64,000 nucleotides of DNA from Fodinibius roseus. Lineage in GTDB: Bacteria; Bacteroidota; Rhodothermia; Balneolales; Balneolaceae. Shown here piece by piece: positions 9,360 through 16,836 of this stretch. The translations under genes were made by a program, and so were the position numbers. The stretch's first letter is position 1. The number at the start of each line of letters is the position of its first letter. Where the stretch lies: contig NZ_FQUS01000013.1 in the NCBI RefSeq assembly GCF_900129315.1, positions 62,001 to 126,000 on the forward strand, in the 5' to 3' direction. The notes under the pieces are model-generated. The model was not told the DNA's origin and made no database searches. It saw only the letters and a list, made by a program, of their open reading frames with translations.

Positions 9360-10109
9360 TCATGCGTTTGCTCCTCCGTCTACATTAATTATAGCGCCAC
9401 TTATATATGAACTTTGAGAACTTGCCAAAAATGTAATACTATCAGCAAGTTCTTCTGGTTTGGCGTAACGCTCAAGAACGGTTCCTGATTTTTGTGCATT
9501 AGCCGTTGGGTTTTCATCTGGATCTGCTGGATTCATATCTGTATTCGTCGGACCAGGTTGCACACAGTTAACTGAAATCTCTTTTGGTCCAAGATCATGT
9601 GCTAGTGCCCGCGTAAATCCAACCACAGCAGCCTTGCTCAACGCATAGAGGGGGATTCCAGCCATTTTTACACGTTCTCCTAAGTGACTTCCTATATTTA
9701 TAATTCGTCCACCTTTAGGCAGAACTTTTGCAGCTTCACGGGAGGTAAGATATACCGAACGAATGTTAATATTGACGGTTTCTTCGAAATCTTCGTCTGT
9801 TGTTTTTTCAATTGCGTCCATTAGAAATATTCCAACTCCATTAACAAGAATATCCAGTTTCCCGAATGCATCCACAGCCCGTGATACCAAGTTACGCATA
9901 TCTTCGCGGCTGCCTGCGTCCACTTGCCAAGCTTCAGCTTGCACATCTTGTTTGCGACAATACGTAACTACTTTTTCAGCTGCTTCTTTTGAGTTGAGAT
10001 AGGTAATAATAACATCGGCACCATTTTCAGCAAATCGACGAGCCGTTGCAGCTCCAATACCTCGACTACCTCCGGTAATTATAGCAGTTTTATTTGATAA
10101 TAAATTCAT
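9360..10109 (-). CDS. SDR-family oxidoreductase (FabG-like)
   Basis: NAD(P)-dependent short-chain dehydrogenase of about 249 aa, cytoplasmic; the substrate is unknown. Visible motifs are TGGSRGIGAATARRF (cofactor binding), the NGVG segment (usually NNAG), the catalytic Ser/Tyr/Lys region with INIGSHLG and YALSKAA, and a C-terminal ISGAIINVDGG. The frame extends upstream to 10178, but the ATG at 10109 begins the fold and is chosen here. It is divergent from an ArsR-type regulator 91 bp away, which probably controls it. Its base composition is A+T-rich like the rest of the array. In many such cassettes the pair confers resistance to a reactive compound, but nothing here shows the ligand. Confidence 0.9.
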   Translation of the reverse strand: MNLLSNKTAIITGGSRGIGAATARRFAENGADVIITYLNSKEAAEKVVTYCRKQDVQAEAWQVDAGSREDMRNLVSRAVDAFGKLDILVNGVGIFLMDAIEKTTDEDFEETVNINIRSVYLTSREAAKVLPKGGRIINIGSHLGERVKMAGIPLYALSKAAVVGFTRALAHDLGPKEISVNCVQPGPTNTDMNPADPDENPTANAQKSGTVLERYAKPEELADSITFLASSQSSYISGAIINVDGGANA

Positions 10110-10200
10110 AACAGCATAATATTTTATTAAATCTATAGTTTTATAAATATCGAAATATAAAAGTATAGAAATTGACAATCAAATTCTGTATATTATACGT

Positions 10201-10500
10201 ATGCGAAAACAAATACATCCAGACATTGAATCCGTTGAGCTATCGACAGTTCTTTATGCCTTAAGTGATCCAGTTCGGTTGGAGATCACAAAGTGGTTAG
10301 CAGAACATCCCGATCAAACTTGTGGTGATATTCCGGTCGATGTGGCTGATTCCACAAAATCTTACCATTTGAAAATTTTGCGAGAATCTGGAGTTATAAA
10401 CATGTCAGCAGAAGGGAAAAATCGGTTTGTTACTTTGAGGAAAGATGATTTTAAAAAACGCTTCCCTGGACTTTTATCCTCAATTTTAGAAGCAATATAA
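10201..10500 (+). CDS. ArsR-type winged-helix regulator
   Basis: A 99-aa helix-turn-helix repressor. LYALSDPVRLEITKWL is the usual N-terminal ArsR helix, and DSTKSYHLKILRESGVI is the recognition-helix region. No ArsR metal-binding CxC motif is visible; there is a single Cys in QTCGDIP, so it may sense something other than a metal. It is the only plus-strand gene among the cassettes and is divergent from the SDR gene, with an A+T-rich shared promoter (TTGACA near 10173). Its stop codon overlaps the first core of the next attC, so the two genes were probably captured together. Confidence 0.88.
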   Translation: MRKQIHPDIESVELSTVLYALSDPVRLEITKWLAEHPDQTCGDIPVDVADSTKSYHLKILRESGVINMSAEGKNRFVTLRKDDFKKRFPGLLSSILEAI

Positions 10501-10618
10501 CGGCGTGGCAGATAACCTGCGTGGTGATTACGAATGAATTTAGAAGATAATACGGGAACTGCAAGGGAAGGGGATGTTGAAAAGCCCGTACCACGTCAGG
10601 TTGATCTGCTTGTTAGCC
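10495..10618 (-). repeat. attC site
   Basis: A 124-bp imperfect palindrome. The left side TAACGGCGTGGCAGATAACC and the right side, whose reverse complement reads TAACAAGCAGATCAACCTG, pair over GCAGAT-AACCTG and then CGTGGT. The right core is GTTAGCC (10612-10618), five bases before the stop of the RelE-like toxin, as expected for a cassette gene followed by its attC. Confidence 0.82.
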
Positions 10619-10622
10619 AATC

Positions 10623-10913
10623 CTATTCGGGTTTATCTGGTAATTTCTGGCTCGTATGCCAAATAGTAAGCATATCGATTTGTTTGGTCTTGACTTCGTA
10701 AATCAATCGGTAATTTCCGTGAATCAGCTCCCGGATTTCAGGGCGTCCAAATTCTGGAACAATACGCCCACTTTCTGGATGAGACCGCAGTTGTTCGCAT
10801 CGATCAAAGACCTCATTTGCCCAATTTATAGCCGTTGGAATATCATCAAGCGCTATATAATCTGAAAACTCTTCAGCACGCCCCAGAAACCGATCCGTTA
10901 AAATTATTTCCAT
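10623..10913 (-). CDS. RelE/ParE-family toxin
   Basis: A 96-aa toxin of the RelE/ParE fold. Diagnostic stretches are DIPTAINWANEVFDRCEQL, HPESGRIVPEF, IRELIHGNYRLIYEV and the C-terminal IWHTSQKL. RelE members cleave ribosome-bound mRNA and ParE members poison gyrase; the Arg-rich IRELIHGNYRLIYE segment does not decide between them. The start overlaps the upstream antitoxin by 10 bp, typical of translational coupling. Its stop is adjacent to an attC. Confidence 0.9.
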   Translation of the reverse strand: MEIILTDRFLGRAEEFSDYIALDDIPTAINWANEVFDRCEQLRSHPESGRIVPEFGRPEIRELIHGNYRLIYEVKTKQIDMLTIWHTSQKLPDKPE

Positions 10914-11191
10914 TTAGACAGGTGCTTTTCAATACGTTCCCTGGCTTCATCCATCGTGTAGGTTTCTCCCTTTTCTGCCTGTTGTTTGGCCTCGAGTAAG
11001 TCTTCCAGCAATTCCAACTTCTTAGAAAAGCGCTCGTATTCGGTCACATCCATCAACACTGCCGCACTTTTACCGTGTTGTGTCAGAATGATTGGCTGTT
11101 TTTCTTTTTTAAGGCGCTTAATAAAATCAGCTGATTTCTTGCGGAACTCCGAGAGGGGTTCTATATCTTTGGAGATTGAAATGGTATTCAT
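10904..11191 (-). CDS. Phd/YefM-family antitoxin
   Basis: A 95-aa partner of the downstream RelE-like toxin. The N-terminal ISKDIEPLSEFRKKSADFIK and the strand PIILTQHGKSAAVLMDVTEYE are the Phd/YefM DNA-binding fold. The C-terminal helix (EDLLEAKQQAEKGET) would wrap the toxin. Overlap with the toxin gene and A+T-rich upstream DNA suggest autoregulated co-expression. It sits inside one integron cassette (about 10501-11274). Confidence 0.9.
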   Translation of the reverse strand: MNTISISKDIEPLSEFRKKSADFIKRLKKEKQPIILTQHGKSAAVLMDVTEYERFSKKLELLEDLLEAKQQAEKGETYTMDEARERIEKHLSKWK

Positions 11192-11267
11192 AATGGTATA
11201 TATTTTGTCTTTATATGTACTATAAATATACTGAAAGAAAGCTTGGTTGACAAAGAGAGAATAGGTT

Positions 11268-11395
11268 GCCTAACGACTCACGGGATAAACGGCTTGGAGA
11301 TTATGTAATCGATTTAACACTCGAAACCATAACCGTAAGGGGACAGAATAAAAAGCCAATCTTTGTACCAAGTCCACTTAATGCCGTTGTTATGT
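11268..11395 (-). repeat. attC site
   Basis: A 128-bp site. The left core is GCCTAAC (11268-11274) followed by ACTCACGGGATAAACGGCTT. The right core is GTTATGT (11389-11395) preceded by CCACTTAATGCCGTT. The arms are partly complementary. The TlpA-like gene ends 3 bases after the right core, the expected cassette geometry. Confidence 0.78.
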
Positions 11396-11397
11396 TT

Positions 11398-12702
11398 CTA
11401 ATTTTCTTTTATAAGTTTTAGAATGACTTCATAATCTAACTTTCCAAATTGATAAAAAGCCTTTTCTTCAAAATCTATTAGATAGTTAGTAGGATAGTAG
11501 AGAATTCTAAAGTCATGTTCGATACCTTCAGAAACTTCGATATGATTCCAACTTAGATTTTCACTTTCAATAACTTCTTTCGCTTTAGGATAATTTGCAG
11601 CTTTTAAAAAACTTACAATATTTATTTCTTCACCATTCTCGTTTCTCAGCTTTTTAAGTTCAGGAATCTCTGCTATACAGGGACCACACCACTCACCCCA
11701 AAAATTTATCAAAAGAAACCCAGTATCATAATCACTGATTTTGACTAACTCTCCCTCAATACTTTTAAATTTCATCTTGAAAAATGGGGGTTTTAGGCTC
11801 CCAGAGGCTAGGATACTGTTATTAATATCATTGTGTGAAAAAGTCAGAAAAGGATGTGCTGTTGGATTGTTATCTATTTGTTTAACCTGCATGTAATCAC
11901 CGTATTTGTGGACATTAGTTACAATAAAATTATTATTCCTAACAGTAAGGGTGTCCTTTAAACCAAATACTTCACTTCTTTCATAGTGGCTTAACTTCTC
12001 GTTGTTGTTTAAATCTATAAAAACTCTATCGTCATCGTCGTTATACAGACCATTGACGCTATAATCAACTAACCCAATCATAGTAGTGCCTTGGGGATGT
12101 GTTAATTTACCTCGTCTAAGGTTTAATCGCTCTGTAAAGTAAAATGAATGTTTTGATCCATCGAAGCTGGAATTATGTCTTTGCCAATAGCTGGTCCAGT
12201 AGGAATTTAAACTGCCATCCGAGTCGAAATAGCTTTTAATAAATTTTTCCTCTTTCATAGAGTCGCCTATAACTCCTGATGGAAGCCTCAAGAGAAGTCG
12301 CCCCGTTTTTTGTTTGGGGTCAGTTGGGTCAGTAATCCAAAATTCAAAACTTTTTTTTGAATACGGAAAAAAGTAACTCTGCTGATCTTTTGTAATAATC
12401 TCATCGTTATCAAGGTCTATATATAGTAGCTCTCCTTCATCTGTCTTATCTACAACAATGTCAATTTTTGGGTCTTCAGAAGTTTTGAAGGTATAGAAGA
12501 CGACTATATAAAAAAGTTCATTCTTTTCCCATTCTTTTGGTATTGAAACTGATGTAGTTGGTTTTTTAGTAAAGGATTTGATGCCCTTATTCACATAGTC
12601 ATGGGTAGTAGGTTCTGCTAATTTTATCGTTTGCACTTGACCCAATAAAGCCAGAGGTGAAGTAGTTAATACAAGAGAAAATATTAAGTATTTAAAACTC
12701 AT
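11398..12702 (-). CDS. Thioredoxin-like (TlpA/ResA-type) exported protein
   Basis: About 434 aa. It starts with a signal peptide (MSFKYLIFSLVLTTSPLALLG) when the ATG at 12702 is used; the longer frame to 12756 runs into the attC and is rejected. The first 300 residues form an unrecognised, probably beta-rich domain with a VFIDLNNNEKL segment. The last 130 residues are a TlpA-like thioredoxin domain with FLLINFWGEWCGPC, where the CxxC redox pair is intact, and a cis-Pro region (YYPTNYLID). It probably acts in the periplasm in disulfide chemistry. It fills a single-gene integron cassette, unusually large for one. Confidence 0.85.
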   Translation of the reverse strand: MSFKYLIFSLVLTTSPLALLGQVQTIKLAEPTTHDYVNKGIKSFTKKPTTSVSIPKEWEKNELFYIVVFYTFKTSEDPKIDIVVDKTDEGELLYIDLDNDEIITKDQQSYFFPYSKKSFEFWITDPTDPKQKTGRLLLRLPSGVIGDSMKEEKFIKSYFDSDGSLNSYWTSYWQRHNSSFDGSKHSFYFTERLNLRRGKLTHPQGTTMIGLVDYSVNGLYNDDDDRVFIDLNNNEKLSHYERSEVFGLKDTLTVRNNNFIVTNVHKYGDYMQVKQIDNNPTAHPFLTFSHNDINNSILASGSLKPPFFKMKFKSIEGELVKISDYDTGFLLINFWGEWCGPCIAEIPELKKLRNENGEEINIVSFLKAANYPKAKEVIESENLSWNHIEVSEGIEHDFRILYYPTNYLIDFEEKAFYQFGKLDYEVILKLIKEN

Positions 12703-12728
12703 CGATTTAATCTGGAAGGAAATTAGAA

Positions 12729-12853
12729 GCATAACGACATTGCGCATAAGCTGCACGCGAATGAATGTTGAGTTAGCAACTAACGAAAGACGAGACTCAA
12801 AACCAAGAAGGGCAAAGAATAGGCGAGGCGTGTCCGCTTAAAGGCGGGTCAGG
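12729..12853 (-). repeat. attC site
   Basis: A 125-bp site. The left core is GCATAAC; then come GACATTGCGCATAAGCTGC and AATGAATGTTGAGTTAGCAA, almost identical to the 15336 site. The right part is CGAGGCGTGTCCGCTTAAAG, ending in the degenerate core GTCAGGT. High similarity among several sites is typical of old chromosomal integrons. Confidence 0.8.
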
Positions 12854-12864
12854 TGTAACTAAAT

Positions 12865-13626
12865 TCATTTTAGGGCTTGAACTCTTTTAAGTTGCTTAAG
12901 TATAGCGTGAATCATGATTTCCTGTTGCTTTTTGTGGGAGATATCAGCTGAGCCATCACCAAGTTGGTAACCGTAATATGCAAATTGGCGATGATTTCCG
13001 CCGGCAATTCTTACGCGGTGCATCTTAGGGGGGAGGTTCATAGCAAACTTGTTTACTTCCTCTTCGCTGGCCAATCCATCATTGGAACCATAAATCTTGG
13101 TTACATCGATAGTTAAATCAGAAAGGTCCAACTCCCTGGGATGTGAGGTTCCAACAAGCAACAATCCACTAAGGGCTTTGCTATAATTCTGTGTAAATAT
13201 TGTCGCAAGTTTCCCACCTCGTGAGTGTCCACCAAGGATCCAATTTCGGTTCAGTGAATCACTTCTTATGTACTCCAGGGTCTGTTGAAATACATTTTCT
13301 TGCTGTGATTCAAAAAATGCCATTCGATAAGGCAATTTTAAAATAATTGTTTTGAATCCTGCTTTTGCAATTGTTCTTGCCATCGGAGCATAAGCTTTTG
13401 GATCGACCAGTGCTCCTGGATAGAAAATTAGAGCTGATCCCATGGTATCGATAGCAGGCGTAAATAATAAGGCGTTCGATAAATTTTGGACTTGTACCTT
13501 ATTGTTACTTTCAAGTATTATTGATTCTAAGCCTTTAGCCTGCATGTTGTAAAATAACCATGCCGTAACTCCTACCCAGAATATTCCTAACCCAATACGA
13601 ATATATTTCCGCTTTTTGGTCGCCAT
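12865..13626 (-). CDS. Alpha/beta-hydrolase with N-terminal membrane anchor
   Basis: 253 aa. Residues about 9-26 are a membrane segment, so the enzyme is anchored and probably faces the periplasm. The hydrolase fold shows LIFYPGALVDPKAYAPMA and the nucleophile elbow WILGGHSRGGKLA. It also has an Asp-containing KIYGSNDGLAS segment and a C-terminal IAGGNHRQFAYYG providing the catalytic His. This matches the family-5/DUF3887-neighbour type of small alpha/beta hydrolases; the substrate is unknown. It is a single-gene cassette, with its attC 11 bp after the stop codon. Confidence 0.87.
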   Translation of the reverse strand: MATKKRKYIRIGLGIFWVGVTAWLFYNMQAKGLESIILESNNKVQVQNLSNALLFTPAIDTMGSALIFYPGALVDPKAYAPMARTIAKAGFKTIILKLPYRMAFFESQQENVFQQTLEYIRSDSLNRNWILGGHSRGGKLATIFTQNYSKALSGLLLVGTSHPRELDLSDLTIDVTKIYGSNDGLASEEEVNKFAMNLPPKMHRVRIAGGNHRQFAYYGYQLGDGSADISHKKQQEIMIHAILKQLKRVQALK

Positions 13627-13827
13627 TTAAAAGTAGCTCTTATAATAAAAAAAGCAATCCAACACCTATAGCAAGAGCACTAATAGAGAATACTGTTAAC
13701 ACTGAAAGAATATTTTTTGACTGATTCGGAAATTTTTTTTTGTAGGAAATGGACATTATGTATCATCGTATCACCGAGTTTTATTATTGGTTTGAAGAGT
13801 AGACGAAATTCCATTGCAAAAGGTTAC

Positions 13828-13956
13828 ACTTAACGACACTGCGGTTAAGCGGCCGGCGCCGGAGTTTTGTAATTATCTCTGAAAGAAAGGGTAATCAAAA
13901 ACTGGAAAACGAGCAAGGTCATGGCGAGGCCGATCCACTTGAAGCGCCGGTTATAG
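13828..13956 (-). repeat. attC site
   Basis: A 129-bp site. The left core is ACTTAAC, then GACACTGCGGTTAAGCGG. The right part is CCACTTGAAGCGCCGGTTAT. The reverse complement of the right side (ATAACCGGCGCTTCAAGTGG) pairs with the left arm. The conserved GGTCATGGCGAGGC block lies before the right arm. It directly follows the small lipoprotein gene. Confidence 0.8.
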
Positions 13957-13979
13957 GGCGATGCGAGAAGTTGAAAAAG

Positions 13980-14405
13980 TTACTCTATGTCTTCTTCTGT
14001 CAACCTGAGCTCATATTTTTTAACTGTATCACCTTCGGCTGTGATATCATTCCAATTCTCATCTACAATAGGTTCTACCACAAATATAGGTGATGTCATA
14101 TCACTGGATTGCATAAAGAAGCGGAGGTTATCAAACGCTTCTGAAGGTGCAGGAAAATTGCTTCGCGCCAACTGAAAAACTTTAGTCGTTGAGTTGGTAG
14201 GAACAGCTACAGTACTATCAACAGCGAAATTGGCTATTTTGTATGTAACATTGAGGTTTGATTCGCTTTGATTGGTAATATAGTAATATGACCTTCCTAA
14301 GGGTTCCGTAATGACTGTTGGTTCTGAACCAGTATTGCCAAGACAACTCACTAGGGAAATTACACAAGCGAGCAAAATTACTGGTTTAAGGAGCTTCATA
14401 AGCAT
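13980..14405 (-). CDS. Small lipoprotein of unknown function
   Basis: 141 aa. The signal peptide ends in a lipobox (ISLVSC), so it is a lipidated envelope protein. The rest is short, beta-rich and unrecognised, with several Ser/Thr/Asn-rich strands. The start may be the ATG two codons inside (MKLLKPV). It lies in the integron between an attC (13828) and the remnants of a doc gene. Upstream, at about 14450-14577, is A+T-rich DNA with an eroded CGGGATAAGCGGC block that recalls an attC left arm. Confidence 0.65.
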   Translation of the reverse strand: MLMKLLKPVILLACVISLVSCLGNTGSEPTVITEPLGRSYYYITNQSESNLNVTYKIANFAVDSTVAVPTNSTTKVFQLARSNFPAPSEAFDNLRFFMQSSDMTSPIFVVEPIVDENWNDITAEGDTVKKYELRLTEEDIE

Positions 14406-14577
14406 GAAATTAATTAAATATGGTTGAAAAGTAATTTATATGGATATACACACCAAAATGTAGGAATAACTATTTTGTTTAGGACTTAGCCCTATAAAGA
14501 CCTTCGGGATAAGCGGCGCAATGCGCTCTCCAGAACTACTGATGAAATTCAATCGTAGCTTAAATCTGTAATGCAAG

Positions 14578-14796
14578 CTAGGCCAGGGCGAGTTGTGTCC
14601 GCAAACAAATGATGTAGCTGGCAGCCATCTCAAATAGGTTATTGAGATACTCTCCATCAAAACTTGCTTTAGGAGAATCCGTGCAAGCTTGGACGTCTTG
14701 TTCTTCTCGAATACCTGGATCACCGCCTGCTTTTTGAATCTCTTGCTCATGGATGAATAAAATGTCTTCCGTAGTTAAAAAGGAAGGCTCTTTCAT
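14578..14796 (-). pseudogene. doc: Truncated Doc (Fic-fold) toxin
   Basis: The N-terminal part of a death-on-curing kinase toxin: FLTTEDILFIHEQEI, the segment GGDPGIREEQDV and YLNNLFEMAASYIICL. Where the active-site motif HPFxDGNKR should follow, the frame ends after RTQLALA. A shift into the next frame gives CGHNSPW, a trace of the NHPF segment, and then similarity stops. The catalytic loop is therefore gone and the product cannot be an active toxin. No Phd-type antitoxin gene lies directly upstream. Confidence 0.75.
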
Positions 14797-14820
14797 TATT
14801 CACCCAGTTTGTCTAACGAT

Positions 14821-15035
14821 TTACGATGTTTCGATCGATTGCTGAAAACTTAAATTGCGATCACTGGTGACAAAAACATCGAATTCATCCTCTGCTTTCT
14901 CCAATAACCTTCCAATATAAAAATAGCCCAGCCTGCCGCGGGAACGGTCTTGGCAGAAAAGTCAGGATCTAATTCTTCGATACGATACTTCAGCTTCTTC
15001 GGCAGGCATTCATCCAGCAGAATTCTGATCATCAT
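14821..15035 (-). pseudogene. DUF5615 PIN-like protein, frameshifted
   Basis: Starts as a normal DUF5615 protein (IRILLDECLPKKLKYRIEEL, AKTVPAAGWA). The frame then slips: the annotated frame reads into nonsense and stops at about 14850, while the neighbouring frame continues with RLLEKAEDEFDVFVTSDRNL and stops at 14821. A one-base indel near 14940 therefore splits the gene. It overlaps the DUF433 gene upstream by 4 bp, the usual DUF433/DUF5615 toxin-antitoxin-like pair. Only 24 bp separate it from the doc remnant. Confidence 0.8.
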
Positions 15036-15247
15036 TGAGGCTGAAGCAGTTGATCTTTAAACGATTCAAGGATGTCGATGGCCTGCTGTCGGGAAACGGT
15101 GGGAAAATCTTCCAGGAATTCATTAAGCGAGTGACCGGCTTCCAAGTATTCAAAAAAGGTCCTGACAGGTACACGGGTCCCTTTAAACACCGGAGTGCCG
15201 CCAAGGATATCTTTTCGCCGTTCAATTAATTCTTTGGAAGAACTCAT
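15032..15247 (-). CDS. DUF433-family antitoxin-like protein
   Basis: 71 aa and intact. Motifs are KDILGGTPVFKGTRVPVRTF and DFPTVSRQQAIDILE, typical of DUF433 (VapB-like, helix-turn-helix). It is the usual partner of DUF5615 PIN-like nucleases. Here the partner is frameshifted, which leaves an orphan antitoxin. The two genes overlap by 4 bases (ATGA-type), so they were once translationally coupled. Confidence 0.9.
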   Translation of the reverse strand: MSSSKELIERRKDILGGTPVFKGTRVPVRTFFEYLEAGHSLNEFLEDFPTVSRQQAIDILESFKDQLLQPQ

Positions 15248-15335
15248 TTTTTGGAAATTTTATTACTGTTTAATCCAAATTAATCAACGATCAGGCAAAT
15301 AGGAAATTTTATTCATAAAAGGGCTATTACAGTTG

Positions 15336-15462
15336 CTATAACGACATAGCGCATAACCGGCGCACGGATTGATGTTGAATTAGCAACTAACGAAAGAAGA
15401 GACGTAAAACCAAGAGTGGCAAAGAATAGGCGAGGCGCGTTCCGTTGAAGCGCTGGTTAGGT
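15336..15462 (-). repeat. attC site (best preserved)
   Basis: A 127-bp site. The left core is CTATAAC, followed by GACATAGCGCATAACCGGCG and GATTGATGTTGAATTAGCAA. The right arm is GCGTTCCGTTGAAGCGCTGG, ending in a canonical GTTAGGT core (15456-15462). The right arm reverse complement (CCAGCGCTTCAACGG) pairs with the left-arm region. The MazF stop follows 8 bases after the core. Confidence 0.85.
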
Positions 15463-15470
15463 TTGCGCAC

Positions 15471-15812
15471 TCATGGGGCAAATATCTCTTGTAGTGTATT
15501 TAATGTTTTCTCTTGGGCAGATGAACTAACCGTTCCCAACTTTTTTATCAGTCGTTGCTTATCTACTGTTCGAATTTGATCTAAAACAATCTGACCACGT
15601 TTCTTTTGAAAAGTTGTAGTAACTCTTGATGGATAGTTTTTGATTGTTGAAGTCATAGGAGCAATAATGACCGTTCGAATATGACGGTTCATTTCATCAG
15701 GAGAAATGACCAAGCATGGGCGGGTTTTCTTAATTTCTGAACCTTTCGTAGGGTCAAGAGATATTAAATAGACATCAAAACGCTGGACAGAATCTCGTTT
15801 TACCATGTCCAC
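15471..15812 (-). CDS. MazF/PemK-family mRNA interferase toxin
   Basis: A 113-aa ribosome-independent endoribonuclease toxin. Diagnostic motifs are RFDVYLISLDPTKGSEIKK, the catalytic-Arg strand KTRPCLVIS, then VIIAPMTST and a C-terminal GQIVLDQIRTVDKQRL. All conserved elements are present, so it should be active. The ATG overlaps the upstream antitoxin by 13 bp. It is followed by the best-preserved attC of the array. Confidence 0.93.
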   Translation of the reverse strand: MDMVKRDSVQRFDVYLISLDPTKGSEIKKTRPCLVISPDEMNRHIRTVIIAPMTSTIKNYPSRVTTTFQKKRGQIVLDQIRTVDKQRLIKKLGTVSSSAQEKTLNTLQEIFAP

Positions 15813-16057
15813 TCAGTTTCATCCCACTCGCTCGGGGTTTCAACCTTTTCCTTGTCGATCAGCTGATCATCTTGTTCTTCTGCCATTCTCTCAAAAGCAC
15901 TATCCCAGCCTTTGCGAGTCTGCTCGGCGGAACGCAGAATGATTTGATTATCTTTAAGAATCATTTCAATTTCATCTGAAAGCCCAATTTCTTCAATTAC
16001 AGGTTTGGGAATACGAATTCCCTGGGAATTTCCGATACGAACAAGCTTTGTTTTCAT
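15800..16057 (-). CDS. MazE/AbrB-type antitoxin
   Basis: 85 aa. The N-terminal half is a SpoVT/AbrB swapped-hairpin DNA-binding domain (VRIGNSQGIRIPKPVIEEIG). The acidic, Trp-rich C-terminal tail (about residues 55-85) is the expected MazF-binding peptide. It overlaps the toxin gene. The DNA just upstream carries the perfect palindrome TGTAATTACA (16090-16099), a likely autoregulatory operator. Confidence 0.92.
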   Translation of the reverse strand: MKTKLVRIGNSQGIRIPKPVIEEIGLSDEIEMILKDNQIILRSAEQTRKGWDSAFERMAEEQDDQLIDKEKVETPSEWDETEWTW

Positions 16058-16089
16058 AGTACTATGGATTAATAAAAATGCACTTTTAA

Positions 16090-16099
16090 TGTAATTACA
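16090..16099 (-). promoter_or_regulatory. Operator-like palindrome before mazE
   Basis: TGTAATTACA, a perfect 10-bp palindrome about 33 bp upstream of the MazE start codon. AbrB-type antitoxins usually bind symmetric A+T-rich sites here. The palindrome is seen; its function is inferred. Confidence 0.4.
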
Positions 16100-16142
16100 A
16101 TATAAGTACTATGCAACGGCCGAAATATGATTTTAGTGCGCA

Positions 16143-16196
16143 ACCTAACGACACGGCGCATAAAGGGCACGCGAATGAATGTTGAGTTGATAAAGA
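16143..16196 (-). repeat. Truncated attC (left half only)
   Basis: The core ACCTAAC is followed by GACACGGCGCATAAAGGGCA and CGCGAATGAATGTTGAGTT, matching the first half of the 12729 site. The match stops abruptly at GTTGAGTT, and the stop region of the HepT gene follows within about 15 bases. The right half has been deleted. Confidence 0.75.
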
Positions 16197-16208
16197 ATGA
16201 ACGATGAG

Positions 16209-16541
16209 CTAAAAATCTTCGACTTTGTCCAACAATTCCGGAACGCGATTGACGGCAAAATCCCACATGGCAGCTTCGTCAATAATATCATAACCATGAG
16301 CGATGATATTCCTAAAGTCGATGATTTTACGATACTCAGGAATTTTTTCAGCAAGCGTATCTTCTTCAATTCGAGAGAGTCGGTGCAGAGCTTCTCCAAT
16401 AATTTCAAACTCTCTTTCGATAGCAAGCTGAAGCACGCGATTTTCTTGAAAGTCTTTGAAGCTTTTGCCGTCAATAAAATCCAATATTTCTTGACAGGAA
16501 AGGCTGATGTCAAGAAGTAGCTTTCTTGTTTTATGCGGCAT
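16209..16541 (-). CDS. hepT: HepT-like HEPN ribonuclease toxin
   Basis: 110 aa, from the HEPN family (formerly DUF86). It pairs with MntA nucleotidyltransferases, which AMPylate and silence it. Helical throughout, it has FEIIGEALHRLS and the catalytic motif RNIIAHGYDIID, in which the RX4HxY residues are intact. It overlaps mntA upstream by 11 bp. Together they occupy the first cassette next to the integrase remnant, so they would be the last cassette gained and the best expressed. Confidence 0.93.
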   Translation of the reverse strand: MPHKTRKLLLDISLSCQEILDFIDGKSFKDFQENRVLQLAIEREFEIIGEALHRLSRIEEDTLAEKIPEYRKIIDFRNIIAHGYDIIDEAAMWDFAVNRVPELLDKVEDF

Positions 16542-16836
16542 AAAGTAATTCTTTGGAACGCTCTACTTCTTGCTGAAAGATGGAATTTCTGAACTTTTTG
16601 AGATGATATAAGTCAACAGGCCGACCATAGATTTGTTCAAGCTCTTGTTTGAAATCAATGAATTGATCAAACGCTCCTTCAAAGCTTCGACGATCAAATT
16701 TTACAATAAAGTCAAGATCACTGTCTTCAGAAAAATTATCGGTTGTGGCAGATCCAAACAGATATAACTCCTTCACATTATACTTTTTGCAAATTTCCTG
16801 AAGCTGCTTTGTTTTAAGATCTACTTTTGTTGCCAT
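16531..16836 (-). CDS. mntA: MntA-like nucleotidyltransferase antitoxin
   Basis: 101 aa minimal nucleotidyltransferase. LYLFGSATTDNF gives the GS motif, and SEDSDLDFIVKF supplies the catalytic DxD. DLYHLKKFRN is the usual C-terminal segment. It acts as the antitoxin of the HepT protein encoded just downstream by AMPylating the Tyr in its RX4HxY motif (family knowledge). It is the first gene to the left of the predicted attI site. Confidence 0.93.
   Translation of the reverse strand: MATKVDLKTKQLQEICKKYNVKELYLFGSATTDNFSEDSDLDFIVKFDRRSFEGAFDQFIDFKQELEQIYGRPVDLYHLKKFRNSIFQQEVERSKELLYAA

Noticed and set aside
14440-14577. Another attC between the lipoprotein gene and the doc remnant
   Set aside because: Only one arm (CGGGATAAGCGGC) resembles the other sites; no complementary right arm or GTT core could be found.
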